Below, piece by piece: positions 17,262-25,609 of a stretch of DNA of 64,000 bases. A program made the position numbers and the translations under genes. This stretch comes from Noviherbaspirillum humi (GTDB lineage: Bacteria; Pseudomonadota; Gammaproteobacteria; Burkholderiales; Burkholderiaceae_D). The notes beneath the pieces are model-generated. The model saw only the letters and a program-made list of their open reading frames with translations. It had not been told where the DNA came from and did no database searches. The first letter of the stretch is position 1. The number at the start of each line of letters is the position of its first letter. Location of the stretch: contig NZ_FZOT01000004.1 of the NCBI RefSeq assembly GCF_900188095.1, positions 248,001 through 312,000 on the forward strand. Direction: 5' to 3'.

Positions 17262-17465
17262 GGTGTGCCCTTGTCTCTACCGGCAATGGCATGGCTCGAG
17301 GCTGCCGCAGCCCCGCGCCCGCCATGCGCCGTCATCCGGCTCCCTGTTTATGCTCTTCTTGTGGTTCAACTGTAAAACAGGGCTATCGGACGCCGGATGA
17401 GATTTGTCAAATCCATCGAGCCCGTGACTTTTCCGCCACCCGGCGGCATGGAACCGCCGCGGAAA

Positions 17466-18002
17466 TCAGCGCTGCCGGACCGGCATCCACCATTCCGGCT
17501 CGGAGAACACCACGGTGCCGGATTGCTGCAGGCGGTTGGCGAGATCGAGGGCCGCCAAACCCGGCGGCGCGCCGACGATGAGGATGTTCTTGCCGAAGGC
17601 GAGCCGGCGCACTTCGGTCAGGCGGTTCTGCGCCAGCCAGGCATTGACGTCGGCGTCGCTCCACTTCGGGTCGAGCTGCACGACGACATTGCCCGGCAGC
17701 GCCCGCATCGGGCCATCCGGGCTGTCGCGCAGCACCGGGGATACCCGCCCTTCCGATTTGGCGCGGGTGACGGCCTGGTCTTCCTTCTTCCAGATGCGCA
17801 CGCCGTCGTACTTGGCGTACGGCCTGGACACGCTTTCTTCGCGGTCCCCGAATTCGGCCACCACCTCCGGGTCCACCCAGGCCTTCTTCGGCACACCATT
17901 CTCGTACCAAACATAGGCGTTGTTGCCGTTCTTCTCCTGGGCGAAGGCGGTGCATCCGGCGAGCAGGCCGGCGATCACCGCGGTCAGCACATGCTTGATC
18001 AT
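17466..18002 (-). CDS. Lipoprotein resembling a free-standing subtilase propeptide
   Basis: A 178-residue protein with a signal peptide and a lipobox LAGC at Cys17. The C-terminal half (PGNVVVQLDPKWSDADVNAW to VVFSEPEWW) has the beta-alpha-beta layout of fervidolysin/subtilisin propeptides, which usually read like EVIVKF...LLxxxGL...LxxxPxVxYAEPNY. It begins 12 bases after the stop of the S8 protease gene, so the two are co-transcribed. The protease itself has little room for an N-terminal prodomain. I infer an intramolecular-chaperone or inhibitor role supplied in trans. An AAAGGGAAAG site is upstream. Confidence 0.65.
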   Translation of the reverse strand: MIKHVLTAVIAGLLAGCTAFAQEKNGNNAYVWYENGVPKKAWVDPEVVAEFGDREESVSRPYAKYDGVRIWKKEDQAVTRAKSEGRVSPVLRDSPDGPMRALPGNVVVQLDPKWSDADVNAWLAQNRLTEVRRLAFGKNILIVGAPPGLAALDLANRLQQSGTVVFSEPEWWMPVRQR

Positions 18003-18014
18003 GGACTTTCCCTT

Positions 18015-19706
18015 TCAATGACCGTAAATCGTGAGCTGCCACGACTGGAAGGTGCCGACATCGCCGGTGGCCTTGTCCCGGACTTCGAGGCGCCAGACGC
18101 CGTCGGCCGGCTCGTCGAGGTGGCGCGCAATGCCGAAGCGCCAGTTGTCGTAGGGCGCGCAGGAGCGGGCCTGGGTCGGATATTCGGTGAAGCAGACATG
18201 GGTTTCCGCCAGGATGCTCTGGGTGCCGCTCGGTGCCGTCAGCACGATTTCGAGATCGGCGGAATACGGATGGTCGCCGGCGCTGACGCTGACATCCACC
18301 CACTCGATGCTGCGGATGCCGCTGCCGGCCACCGGAATGTCGCTGACGATGCCGGCGGTATTGTTGTCCGGGATGGGTCGGTTCACTGGCTGCGTCACGC
18401 TCACCGGAGGCAGTTGCGGCGGCAGGCTGGTCCAGCCGCGCGCCGCCGTGACGGCGGCAGCGGCATTCACGACGCCGAAGCCGTAGGCATCGTTGATGGC
18501 ATGGCCGGCCGCGTTCTTTTTCCAGCCGGCGTTGGCGGGATCGTTCTGGCGGGCGGTATTGGCCAGGATGGCCCGCACGTCGCGCCAGCTCAGCGCGGGG
18601 TTGGCCTGCAGCATCAGCGCCACCACGCCGGAGACCACCGGCGCGGCGGCCGAGGTGCCGTTCATGCATTGGGTGAAGTCGCCGTCCGCCAGGTCGTTCG
18701 CCGCGCCGCCGGCATTCTCGCCGCGGTCGCCGCTCAGGTCTGTGGTGACGATGGTCAGGTCGCGCGAACAGAACCGGCCCGCCGGCGCGCTGACCCACAT
18801 GTTGGCGCCGCGCTCCGAATAGGAGACCCGCTTGCCCTGCGCATCCACCGCGCCGACCGCGATCACGCCGCGGTAGCTGGCCTTGCCGTCGTAGGTGGAG
18901 AGGTCCACCGTTTCCCCGCCGTTGCCGTTGGCCCAGACATAGATCGTGCCGCGGCCGCCGCGGCCGGTGGCGAGGCCCTCGTTCACCGCCGTCTGCCACA
19001 GCGTCGGCGCGCCGACCGCCTGCCCGGTGTCGTCCAGCGGGCCGTAGCTGTTGTTGGAAACGGCAATCGCCGGCGCCTGGTAGGCCATGGCTTCGGCGGC
19101 ATCGGCGGCGGAAGCGCCCACCCCGGCCAGCCGGTAGGCCACCAGCGAGGCCCGCGGGGCCACGCCGAGCCCGCCTATGCCATTGGCGTCGCGCGCCGCG
19201 ATGATGCCGGCCACCATGGTCCCGTGCGCCAGGCTCGGTTCGCTGCCGCTGCCGCGCGGCGGTGTCGGGTCGCCGTTGACCGGTGCCGCACCGCGTGCAT
19301 AGACGCGGTGGTTCAGCGTGGTGGACATGTTGGCCTGCAAGTCCTTGTGGGCAATCTCCAGCCCGCTGTCCACCACGGCGATGGCAATGCCCTCGCCGCG
19401 GCAGGTCGCCGCATCGGCGCATGCGGCCCAGACCGGCTCGACATTGATGTCCTCGCCGGCGGTGGCGACATAATTGTTCGCCCCGCGCTGGCCGGTGTTC
19501 TTCAAATACCATTGCAGGGGAAACAGGGGATCGGGTCCGGCATCACCGGGCGCGCGCACCACCGGCCCGGCCGTGCCAGCGACGCTGGAGGAGACCGCCC
19601 GTGACGAGGTGCTGGTATCGCCGCTGCCGCCACCGCCGCCACCGCACGAAGCCAGCAACAGAATCCATGGAATCCATGCGGCGCGAGGGACGCGGCGTAT
19701 CGTCAT
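18015..19706 (-). CDS. S8 serine protease (kexin-like) with P domain, lipoprotein
   Basis: A 563-residue secreted protease. A lipobox LAS-C puts lipid at Cys21, followed by a poly-glycine linker. The catalytic triad is visible: Asp113 (AVVDSG), His161 (AHGTMVAG), Ser352 (NGTSAAAP). Asn218/219 in the SNNSYG segment fits the oxyanion position. Residues from about 440 form a proprotein-convertase P domain. Only some 80 residues separate the lipid anchor from the first catalytic segment, too short for a normal propeptide plus linker. AAGGAGGA precedes ATG 19706, and an earlier in-frame ATG was rejected. Confidence 0.92.
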   Translation of the reverse strand: MTIRRVPRAAWIPWILLLASCGGGGGGSGDTSTSSRAVSSSVAGTAGPVVRAPGDAGPDPLFPLQWYLKNTGQRGANNYVATAGEDINVEPVWAACADAATCRGEGIAIAVVDSGLEIAHKDLQANMSTTLNHRVYARGAAPVNGDPTPPRGSGSEPSLAHGTMVAGIIAARDANGIGGLGVAPRASLVAYRLAGVGASAADAAEAMAYQAPAIAVSNNSYGPLDDTGQAVGAPTLWQTAVNEGLATGRGGRGTIYVWANGNGGETVDLSTYDGKASYRGVIAVGAVDAQGKRVSYSERGANMWVSAPAGRFCSRDLTIVTTDLSGDRGENAGGAANDLADGDFTQCMNGTSAAAPVVSGVVALMLQANPALSWRDVRAILANTARQNDPANAGWKKNAAGHAINDAYGFGVVNAAAAVTAARGWTSLPPQLPPVSVTQPVNRPIPDNNTAGIVSDIPVAGSGIRSIEWVDVSVSAGDHPYSADLEIVLTAPSGTQSILAETHVCFTEYPTQARSCAPYDNWRFGIARHLDEPADGVWRLEVRDKATGDVGTFQSWQLTIYGH

Positions 19707-20134
19707 GTTCTTCCTCCTTGGTTTGAATTCGGCCGGACATCGCCGGCGAGCGCCGGCGGCGGACAATGAAAAAATCCTAGGCGCTGCAGGCGGCGCTAAC
19801 AGAAGATTCGGCCCCGGCTTTGATCTGGCTAAACGATGTTGATTCCTGGACTGCAGAATGGATCAAGGCTTTTTATGGTTCGAGCGGGCGGGCGCCTGTC
19901 ATGGATAAACCGGTCTGAGCTTGGGCAGAAAGGCGCGGCGGCGGCAATCCGCTCGTGCCCCGGTGCGACGGCGCGCTTGCCCGACTCAGCGGTTGCTGCA
20001 GGAAGGCGGAAACGAGGAGGCTGACGGAACGGGAAGCCGAACCGGCAGCCGGGGAATGTATTGATCCGCATCAAGTATGTCGACGCCGCCCCTGGGGATA
20101 ATGCCTGGGAGACAAAGAGGGATGAAGGCAGGCA
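19707..20134. other. Divergent spacer
   Basis: About 430 bases between the protease gene and the NTF2-like gene. Open frames here have no ribosome site or recognisable product. It should carry both promoters; no clear elements identified. Confidence 0.35.
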
Positions 20135-20539
20135 ATGTACGCTTACGAGATGTGCAGGAAGTACCAGGAGGCGCTCAATCTCAGGGATTTGCCGGCCATC
20201 GCCGCATTGTTCAAGCCGGATGCCCTCATCAAGGCGCCGCTCTCCGGCACCATGGGCGTCATCCCGTTTCACGAACGGCTGTTCGCCCATGGCCGCTACG
20301 CCATCGCTAGGCTGGAAAACGTCTTCGACGGGATGACGAAGACCCGCTCCATCGCCCTCCAGTTCACCTATACCTGGGTTTTGAGCGGCGGCCACACCAT
20401 CGTACTGGATGGAATGACGATCTTCGAGATCGACGACGCCGAGCGCAAGTTTCAGAAGGTGACCTTCATTTACGATCCCACCGAATTGGTGGCGCATATC
20501 CGGCGCGAAGGCATGGCAGAGGCGCTGGTGCTCGGCTAG
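20135..20539 (+). CDS. NTF2/SnoaL-like domain protein
   Basis: A 134-residue single-domain protein with the cone-shaped NTF2-like pattern: an N-terminal helix (YEMCRKYQEALNLRDLPAIA), then ALFKPDALIKAPLSG and a curved sheet ending in FEIDDAERKFQKVTFIYDP. Such domains are ligand pockets or small isomerases; the ligand is unknown. AAGGCAGG lies upstream of ATG 20135. It is followed by the second sRNA candidate. Confidence 0.75.
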   Translation: MYAYEMCRKYQEALNLRDLPAIAALFKPDALIKAPLSGTMGVIPFHERLFAHGRYAIARLENVFDGMTKTRSIALQFTYTWVLSGGHTIVLDGMTIFEIDDAERKFQKVTFIYDPTELVAHIRREGMAEALVLG

Positions 20540-20738
20540 AGCGCGTCACGGGTTCAAACACGGGTTTCGTTCGAGCGCAAAGGGGCTCCGCGCCAGCATC
20601 CGACCCCTTGCCGGGGCGGCGAAAGCCTTTTTTGAGGTCATGACCCGCTTCAATCCTGCTTCAATCCTTTATCGCGGCAAGGGTCGCAGACATACCGTAT
20701 TTCTACGGCATTGCTATTTTGCTGCGATGCAGTAAAGT

Positions 20739-20816
20739 GGAACTGTCTCCTCCGATCTCCTGATGGATCGGCCCTGGACCCGCAGATCCTCCAATGCCCT
20801 GCGGGTCCTTTTTTTT
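20739..20816 (+). ncRNA. Candidate small RNA with anti-Shine-Dalgarno motif, copy B (BTSR-like)
   Basis: GTCTCCTCC at 20745-20753 is identical to copy A at 12672-12680. It overlaps the 5' arm of a hairpin, CCGATC (20752-20757) pairing with GATCGG (20766-20771): different bases from copy A, same position. A strong intrinsic terminator follows: GGACCCGCAG at 20776-20785, perfect complement at 20799-20808, and eight T's to 20816. TTGCTA (20711) and TAAAGT (20733) spaced 16 bases form a plausible promoter, giving a transcript of about 72-78 bases. The 5' end is approximate. Confidence 0.55.
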
Positions 20817-20828
20817 ACCGAACCATCC

Positions 20829-22016
20829 TTATACGCCCGGGTCCCGCACCTGTTCGATCTTGTCGATCTCGACGTTGTAGACCTGGCCGTTCACCATGCG
20901 CGCCTCGCGGATGTAGATGTCCTGGATGATGTCGCGGGTGTTCGGATCGATCGTCACCGGGCCGCGTATGCTGGTCCACGACATGCCCTTCATCGCCGCC
21001 AGCAGCTTGTCGCCGTCGGCATCGCCATTGGTCTTCTTCAGCGCTTCGTACAGCAGATGCATGCCGTCATAGCCGCCGGCCGACATGAAGTTCGGTCGCA
21101 TGTCGGGATTGGCCTTGGCGAAGGCTTCTACATAAGCCTTGTTCTCGGGGGAGGAATGGGCGGCGGAATAATGATGGGAACTGATCACGCCGACGGCGGC
21201 CTGCCCCATGGCCGGCAGCAGTTCGTCATCCATCACGTCGCCGGTGCCGATCATCTTGATGCCGGCGGCTGCCAGTCCGCGCTCGTTGTACTGCTTCATC
21301 AGCGCGGCGCCCTCGCCGGAAGGCACGAACACGAACACCGCTTCCGGCTTGGCATCCTTCACCCGCTGCAGGAACGGGGAGTAGTCCGGATTGCGCACCG
21401 GAACCCGCAGGTTCTCGACGATCTTGCCGCCCGCCTCGGTGAAGAACTTGGTGAAAGTCTTCTCGGCGTCGATGCCCGGCCCGAAATCCGCCACCAGCGT
21501 GACCACCGACCGGATCTTGTTGCGGGCCGCCCAAGTCGCCATCGGCGCGGTCGCCTGCGGCAGGGTGAAGGCAGTGCGCACGATGTAGGGCGAGCGCTGC
21601 GGGATGACCGAGGTGCCGGCGGCCATCACGATCATCGGCGTCTTGGCCTGGGTCGCCACCGGCGCGGCGGCGAAGGCGAGCGGCGTGAGGCCGAAGCCGG
21701 CCAGCACCTGCACCTTGTCGCGCGAAACCAGCTCCTGGGCCTGGCGCTTGGTGATCTCGGGGTTCACCCCGCCGTCGTCCTTCAGGATGACTTCCACCTT
21801 GCGGCCGGCCACCGTGTCGCCCTGCAGCTGCTGGTACAGCTTGACCGCCGCCCAGATTTCCTTGCCGGTGGAAGCGAAGGGACCCGACATCGGCACGATG
21901 AGGCCAACCTTGATCGGGTCGGCCGCCAGGGCGATCCTTGGCAGCCCGGCGGTTGCGGCCAGGGCCGCGCCGCCGAGAATGAGGTTGCGTCGCTGAGCAT
22001 TTACCGTTTTTTCCAT
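20829..22016 (-). CDS. Branched-chain amino acid/aromatic-type ABC transporter substrate-binding protein
   Basis: A 395-residue periplasmic type-I binding protein (LivK/HAAT family). The N-terminus has a twin-arginine-like start (QRRNLILGGAALAATAG) and an A-L-A cleavage site; the mature protein starts DPIKVGLIVPMSGPFASTGK, the family signature. AGGAGA precedes ATG 22016. No permease or ATPase genes are adjacent, so it is an orphan component, or partners with a transporter elsewhere. It follows the hydratase and aldolase genes in the same direction, 123 bases downstream of the aldolase, so an aromatic-acid ligand is plausible. Confidence 0.88.
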   Translation of the reverse strand: MEKTVNAQRRNLILGGAALAATAGLPRIALAADPIKVGLIVPMSGPFASTGKEIWAAVKLYQQLQGDTVAGRKVEVILKDDGGVNPEITKRQAQELVSRDKVQVLAGFGLTPLAFAAAPVATQAKTPMIVMAAGTSVIPQRSPYIVRTAFTLPQATAPMATWAARNKIRSVVTLVADFGPGIDAEKTFTKFFTEAGGKIVENLRVPVRNPDYSPFLQRVKDAKPEAVFVFVPSGEGAALMKQYNERGLAAAGIKMIGTGDVMDDELLPAMGQAAVGVISSHHYSAAHSSPENKAYVEAFAKANPDMRPNFMSAGGYDGMHLLYEALKKTNGDADGDKLLAAMKGMSWTSIRGPVTIDPNTRDIIQDIYIREARMVNGQVYNVEIDKIEQVRDPGV

Positions 22017-22139
22017 GCGTGTCTCCTGTTATAGGTTGATGGCGCGTAAGTCTTGCTGCTTTCGAATCCGCCCCGGCAACTTCCTGCTATCGGGCCGTGG
22101 CCTTCCCGTTCGTTTCCTGTTCCACCTCGTTCGTCCTTG

Positions 22140-22901
22140 CTAATCGAAGCGCTTGCGCAGTTCCATGGATTGCCTGGCGAGAATGCCGGCATCGACGCCG
22201 ACCGCAGTGAACAAGGTGCCGAGTTCAATGCAGCGCTTGGCGAAGGCTTCATCGCCGGTGAGGATGCCGGCCGGCTTGCCGCATTTGGTAATGCGCGCGA
22301 TCGCTTCTTCCACCTTGGCCTTCACGGCGGGGTTGCCCTGCTCGCCGACGAAGCCCATGTCGGCCGCGAGGTCGCCTGGCCCGATGAAGATGCCATCGAC
22401 CCCTTCGACTTCGGCGATCTCCTCGATGCGATCCACCGCGGCCACCGTTTCCACCTGCACCAGCAGGCAAAGTTCGCGTTCGCAGGCCTTGGCATAGTCG
22501 GGGATGCGGCCGAAGCGGCTGGCGCGGGTCAGCGCTGAAACGCCGCGCATGCCGCCCGGCGCATAGCGCACGCTGCGCACCGCCTGGCGCGCCTCGTCGG
22601 CGTTCTGCACATAGGGAATCAGCAGCGTCTGCGCGCCGATATCGAGATAGCGCTTGATCACCACCGGGTCGTTCCAGGCGGGACGCACCACCGGCGCCAC
22701 CGGATATGGGGCGACCGCCTGCAGCTGCGCCAGCACGTTGGCCAGGTCGCTCGGCGAATGCTCGGTATCGATCAGCAGCCAGTCGAAGCCGGAGCCGGCC
22801 AGCAGCTCCAGGCCGTAGGGATGGGACAGGGTGCACCACAGGCCGACCTGCTGCCGGCCTTCCTGCAGCGCCTGCTTGAAACCGTTCTTGGGCAATTCCA
22901 T
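22140..22901 (-). CDS. hpaI: HpcH/HpaI family class II aldolase
   Basis: A 253-residue metal-dependent pyruvate aldolase. In HpaI-type enzymes it cleaves 4-hydroxy-2-oxoacids to pyruvate (or oxaloacetate-type product) and an aldehyde. Seen are [20 protein letters not shown], the DTEHSP segment, [20 protein letters not shown] with the metal-ligand Glu, and [14 protein letters not shown] with the metal-ligand Asp. Start ATG 22901 gives the usual family N-terminus; the longer upstream frame is antisense noise in hpaH. It starts 29 bases after the hydratase stop, the usual hpaH-hpaI order. Confidence 0.9.
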   Translation of the reverse strand: MELPKNGFKQALQEGRQQVGLWCTLSHPYGLELLAGSGFDWLLIDTEHSPSDLANVLAQLQAVAPYPVAPVVRPAWNDPVVIKRYLDIGAQTLLIPYVQNADEARQAVRSVRYAPGGMRGVSALTRASRFGRIPDYAKACERELCLLVQVETVAAVDRIEEIAEVEGVDGIFIGPGDLAADMGFVGEQGNPAVKAKVEEAIARITKCGKPAGILTGDEAFAKRCIELGTLFTAVGVDAGILARQSMELRKRFD

Positions 22902-22930
22902 CGTCGTTTTTCGCTTGCGTATCGGATGCG

Positions 22931-23713
22931 TCAGGTGAAGGAAACGCCGATCGAGCCGAGCGGCCCGAAGTCGGCATGGATGGTGTCGCCGGCCTGCACC
23001 GAGGTCGGCCGGGTGAAGGAGCCGCCAAGAACGATATGCCCCGCCTTGAGGGTAATGTCGTGCCGCGCCAGCTTGTTGGCCAGCCAGACGATGCCCATGG
23101 CCGGATGGCCCATGACGGCGGCCGACACGCCCGACTCCTCGATCACGCCGTTCTTCGAAAGCGTGGCGCCGATCCAGCGCAGGTCCACGTCCATCGGCCG
23201 CACCACGCGGCCGCCGGTCACCATGGCGGCAGCGGCGGCATTGTCGGCGATGGTGTCGCAGATGGCGCGCGGCACCTCGGTGCGGTAATCGATGATCTCC
23301 AGCGCCGGCGTCACGTACGCGGTGGCATCCAGCACGTCGAACAGCGTCACGTTCCTGCCGCCCACGTCCTTGCCGAGCACGAAGGCCAGTTCCACCTCCA
23401 GCCGCGGCGCATGGAAGCGCGACGCGGGAATGCTGGCGCCGTCGGCATACAGCATGTCGTCCAGCAGCACGCCGTAATCCGGCTCTGTCATCTTGGAAGC
23501 CATCTGCATCGCGCGCGAGGTCAGGCCTATCTTGTGGCCGACGACGCGGGCGCCGTTGCGCACGCGGCTCTCGGCCCACAGCTGCTGAATGGCATAGGCG
23601 TCTTCGATCTCCATCGCCGGCCAGGTCTGGCTCACCTGGCGGATCGGCTTGCGGCTTTTCTCGGCTTCGAGCAGGGCATCGGCGGCCTGCTGGCGCTCTT
23701 TTTCAGAAATCAT
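22931..23713 (-). CDS. hpaH: 2-oxo-hepta-3-ene-1,7-dioate hydratase-type enzyme (HpaH/MhpD family)
   Basis: A 260-residue fumarylacetoacetate-hydrolase-superfamily hydratase adding water to a 2-hydroxydienoate to give the 4-hydroxy-2-oxoacid cleaved by the next gene's aldolase. Visible: [20 protein letters not shown], then [14 protein letters not shown], metal-binding [13 protein letters not shown], and ALEIIDYR. Start ATG 23713 has GGAAGAG upstream. The substrate may be the C7 homoprotocatechuate product or a related dienoate. It is first in an operon with hpaI and probably the ABC binding protein, divergent from the MarR gene. Confidence 0.9.
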   Translation of the reverse strand: MISEKERQQAADALLEAEKSRKPIRQVSQTWPAMEIEDAYAIQQLWAESRVRNGARVVGHKIGLTSRAMQMASKMTEPDYGVLLDDMLYADGASIPASRFHAPRLEVELAFVLGKDVGGRNVTLFDVLDATAYVTPALEIIDYRTEVPRAICDTIADNAAAAAMVTGGRVVRPMDVDLRWIGATLSKNGVIEESGVSAAVMGHPAMGIVWLANKLARHDITLKAGHIVLGGSFTRPTSVQAGDTIHADFGPLGSIGVSFT

Positions 23714-24059
23714 GGTTGGTCTCTTCCGGTGTGGTTGAATGGCTGGCGCCAAACGCGATCGGGGCCGCGCCAGGCGCCGTGATGATCAGTGGATCAGAGT
23801 GAACGCGTACGGGGCGTACGCGCTTGCGATACGGGCGGTGGGGTCGTGATGGCCGGACATGCTGTCTCCGCGAACCGGCATTGCCGGTGGTTCGATTCTG
23901 TTTTTGGTCTGTCGGGTACTCTATCACGGAGATCTCGTTTTTTCCGATACGCTGCTGATAGAATCGATCCAACTTCCCTTCGACCGGCAGGCACGGGACA
24001 TCGCCAGAAAAACCATCGCAGAAAACGCCTGCCCCGCTACCCCACCGACATCCCCAACC
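23714..24059. other. Divergent control region between hpaH and marR
   Basis: 346 bases with no gene, probably containing both promoters and the regulator's own site. The clearest element is the palindrome at 23804-23822. AT-richer bases at 23880-23960 could hold the plus-strand promoter. Confidence 0.45.
23804..23822. promoter_or_regulatory. Candidate MarR operator
   Basis: Perfect inverted repeat CGCGTACG-GGG-CGTACGCG: 8-base arms with a 3-base centre, 91 bases upstream of the hpaH start and 238 upstream of the MarR start. Its length and symmetry match a winged-helix dimer site. Binding by the adjacent MarR protein is inferred from position only. Confidence 0.45.
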
Positions 24060-24605
24060 ATGCCCAAGACCCGCGATACCGAACATCTCCCATTGGCCGG
24101 ACTCGAATCCGTGTTCATGGACTTGTACGCGCAGCCCGGCCACCTCTTCCGCCGCGCCCAGCAGATCGCCGTCTCGGTGTTTTACGACGTCGTCGGCGAT
24201 GCCGTCACGCCCATCCAGTACGCCCTGCTGCGCATGCTGTACGAGCGGCCCGGCATCGACCAGAAAACCCTCGCGGGCCTGGTGGCGCTCGACACCGTCA
24301 CCACCGCCACCACCGCCGAGCGCCTGGAGGCGAAGAAGCTGATCGTGCGCCATGTCGATCCGGCCAACCGGCGCCAGAAGCAGCTGTACCTGACCGATGA
24401 AGGCAAGGCCCTGCTCGCCTCGCTGGTGGAAGGCGTGCGCCGCATGCATGGGGAGCTGTTCAGGGATTTCCAGCCCCAGGAGCGCGATGCGCTGATCAAC
24501 CTGATGCACAAGTTCGTCGACTCGAACAACGAGCGCAGCCGGGCGCCGCTGCGCACCGCCGGCACCGTCGCCAGGAAACCGGGGCCGCGCCGCAAGGACG
24601 AGTGA
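24060..24605 (+). CDS. MarR family transcriptional regulator
   Basis: A 181-residue winged-helix regulator. The recognition region is TPIQYALLRMLYERPGIDQKTLAGLVALDTVTTATTAERLEAKKLI (given here in parts: helix TPIQYALLRMLY, helix QKTLAGLVALD, wing VDPANRRQKQLYLTDEG). It carries an N-terminal extension of about 20 residues and a basic tail. ATG 24060 matches the family start, although no strong ribosome site is seen; upstream in-frame codons are not MarR-like. It sits between two minus-strand catabolic operons and is the obvious ligand-responsive repressor for them. Confidence 0.9.
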   Translation: MPKTRDTEHLPLAGLESVFMDLYAQPGHLFRRAQQIAVSVFYDVVGDAVTPIQYALLRMLYERPGIDQKTLAGLVALDTVTTATTAERLEAKKLIVRHVDPANRRQKQLYLTDEGKALLASLVEGVRRMHGELFRDFQPQERDALINLMHKFVDSNNERSRAPLRTAGTVARKPGPRRKDE

Positions 24606-24623
24606 CATCCGGTCTGCCCCGCG

Positions 24624-25571
24624 TCAGCGCTCGGTCCGCTCCAGGATGGCCAGCGCCGGCCGGTCGCCGGCGGCCTTGCCGGTGATGGGCGGATTCGGCA
24701 GCCGGGCTTCGCCGGGCTCGATCACGAAATGGTGCTGCAGCGAGTACCAGCGGCCCTGCACCTGGGGATCGGGCGCCGGCTCGCCATCGTGCAGCACATA
24801 CTGGCCGACCAGGGCGCGGGTGACGCCGAACTGCACGTCGGTCTCCAGGTTCGGATCGTCGTTCGAATACACCTGCGAGAACTGGGTCTTGTAGCCCGGC
24901 TTGTAGATCATGAAATGGATGTGGGCCGGGCGCATGTTGTGGCGTCCCTGGGCGCGCAGCAGGTCGCCCACCGGGCCGGAAATCGGGATCGGATACCCGG
25001 CCGGCTTGACGCTGCGGAAGGCGATGTGGCCGCGCGCGTCGGTGGTGAACTTGCCGCGCAGGTTCATGTCCGCCTGCTCCGGGTCCTGGTTCTCGTAGAA
25101 GCCTTCGGCCGAGGTATGCCAGACATCCACTTCGGCCCCCGCCACCGGGCGCCCGGCTTGGTCGCGCACCCAGGCATCGACGAAGATCGGCTCGCCGGGC
25201 GTGGGCGAGCGCACGATGCTCCCGCCATTCTCGGTGCGCGGCGATTCCATGCGCCAGAACGGTCCCATCAGGTTGGCGGTGGTTTCGGTCTGGCCCCTGT
25301 CGCCGTTGTTGAGCAGGCAGACCAGGGCCGACATGCCGAGAGACCCCGCGCAGAGCACGACTTCATTGTGCGACTTGGTGGTCATCTGGCCGAGCCTGGC
25401 GATGACGGCGCAGGCCTGCTGGAACTCGACCTCGGTCAGCCGCGCCTCGCGCGCGAAGTCATGCAGGTGGCGCACCGCCGCCGACATGATCTCGCGAAAG
25501 CGCGGGTTGTCCGCCCGGCTCAGTTCCTCGAGCACCGCCTGGGTCACTTGCTGCTGGTTTTCGATGATCAC
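24624..25571 (-). CDS. Intradiol ring-cleavage dioxygenase (hydroxyquinol/catechol 1,2-dioxygenase type)
   Basis: A 315-residue non-heme Fe(III) dioxygenase cleaving an ortho-dihydroxylated ring between the hydroxyls. Iron ligands are visible: Tyr159 (AEGFYENQD), Tyr193 (PAGYPIPISGPVG), His217 and His219 (RPAHIHFMI). The N-terminal helical dimer domain (residues 1-95) is present, as in hydroxyquinol and catechol 1,2-dioxygenases. Initiates at GTG 25571, nine bases after GAGGAA. It follows the decarboxylase gene by 38 bases, consistent with cleaving its product. Substrate not fixed by sequence; hydroxyquinol type preferred. Confidence 0.88.
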   Translation of the reverse strand: MIIENQQQVTQAVLEELSRADNPRFREIMSAAVRHLHDFAREARLTEVEFQQACAVIARLGQMTTKSHNEVVLCAGSLGMSALVCLLNNGDRGQTETTANLMGPFWRMESPRTENGGSIVRSPTPGEPIFVDAWVRDQAGRPVAGAEVDVWHTSAEGFYENQDPEQADMNLRGKFTTDARGHIAFRSVKPAGYPIPISGPVGDLLRAQGRHNMRPAHIHFMIYKPGYKTQFSQVYSNDDPNLETDVQFGVTRALVGQYVLHDGEPAPDPQVQGRWYSLQHHFVIEPGEARLPNPPITGKAAGDRPALAILERTER

Positions 25572-25609
25572 GCTTTTCCTCAAATGGGTCGATGGCTCGC
25601 GCCGAGCGT

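Noticed and set aside
17397-19604. Long plus-strand frame across the subtilase genes
   Set aside because: Repetitive Gly/Ala/Arg/His composition, no motif; the minus strand has the catalytic triad and lipoboxes.
22140-23579. Apparent fusion of aldolase with upstream sequence
   Set aside because: Upstream codons are the wrong frame of hpaH; the aldolase starts at 22901.
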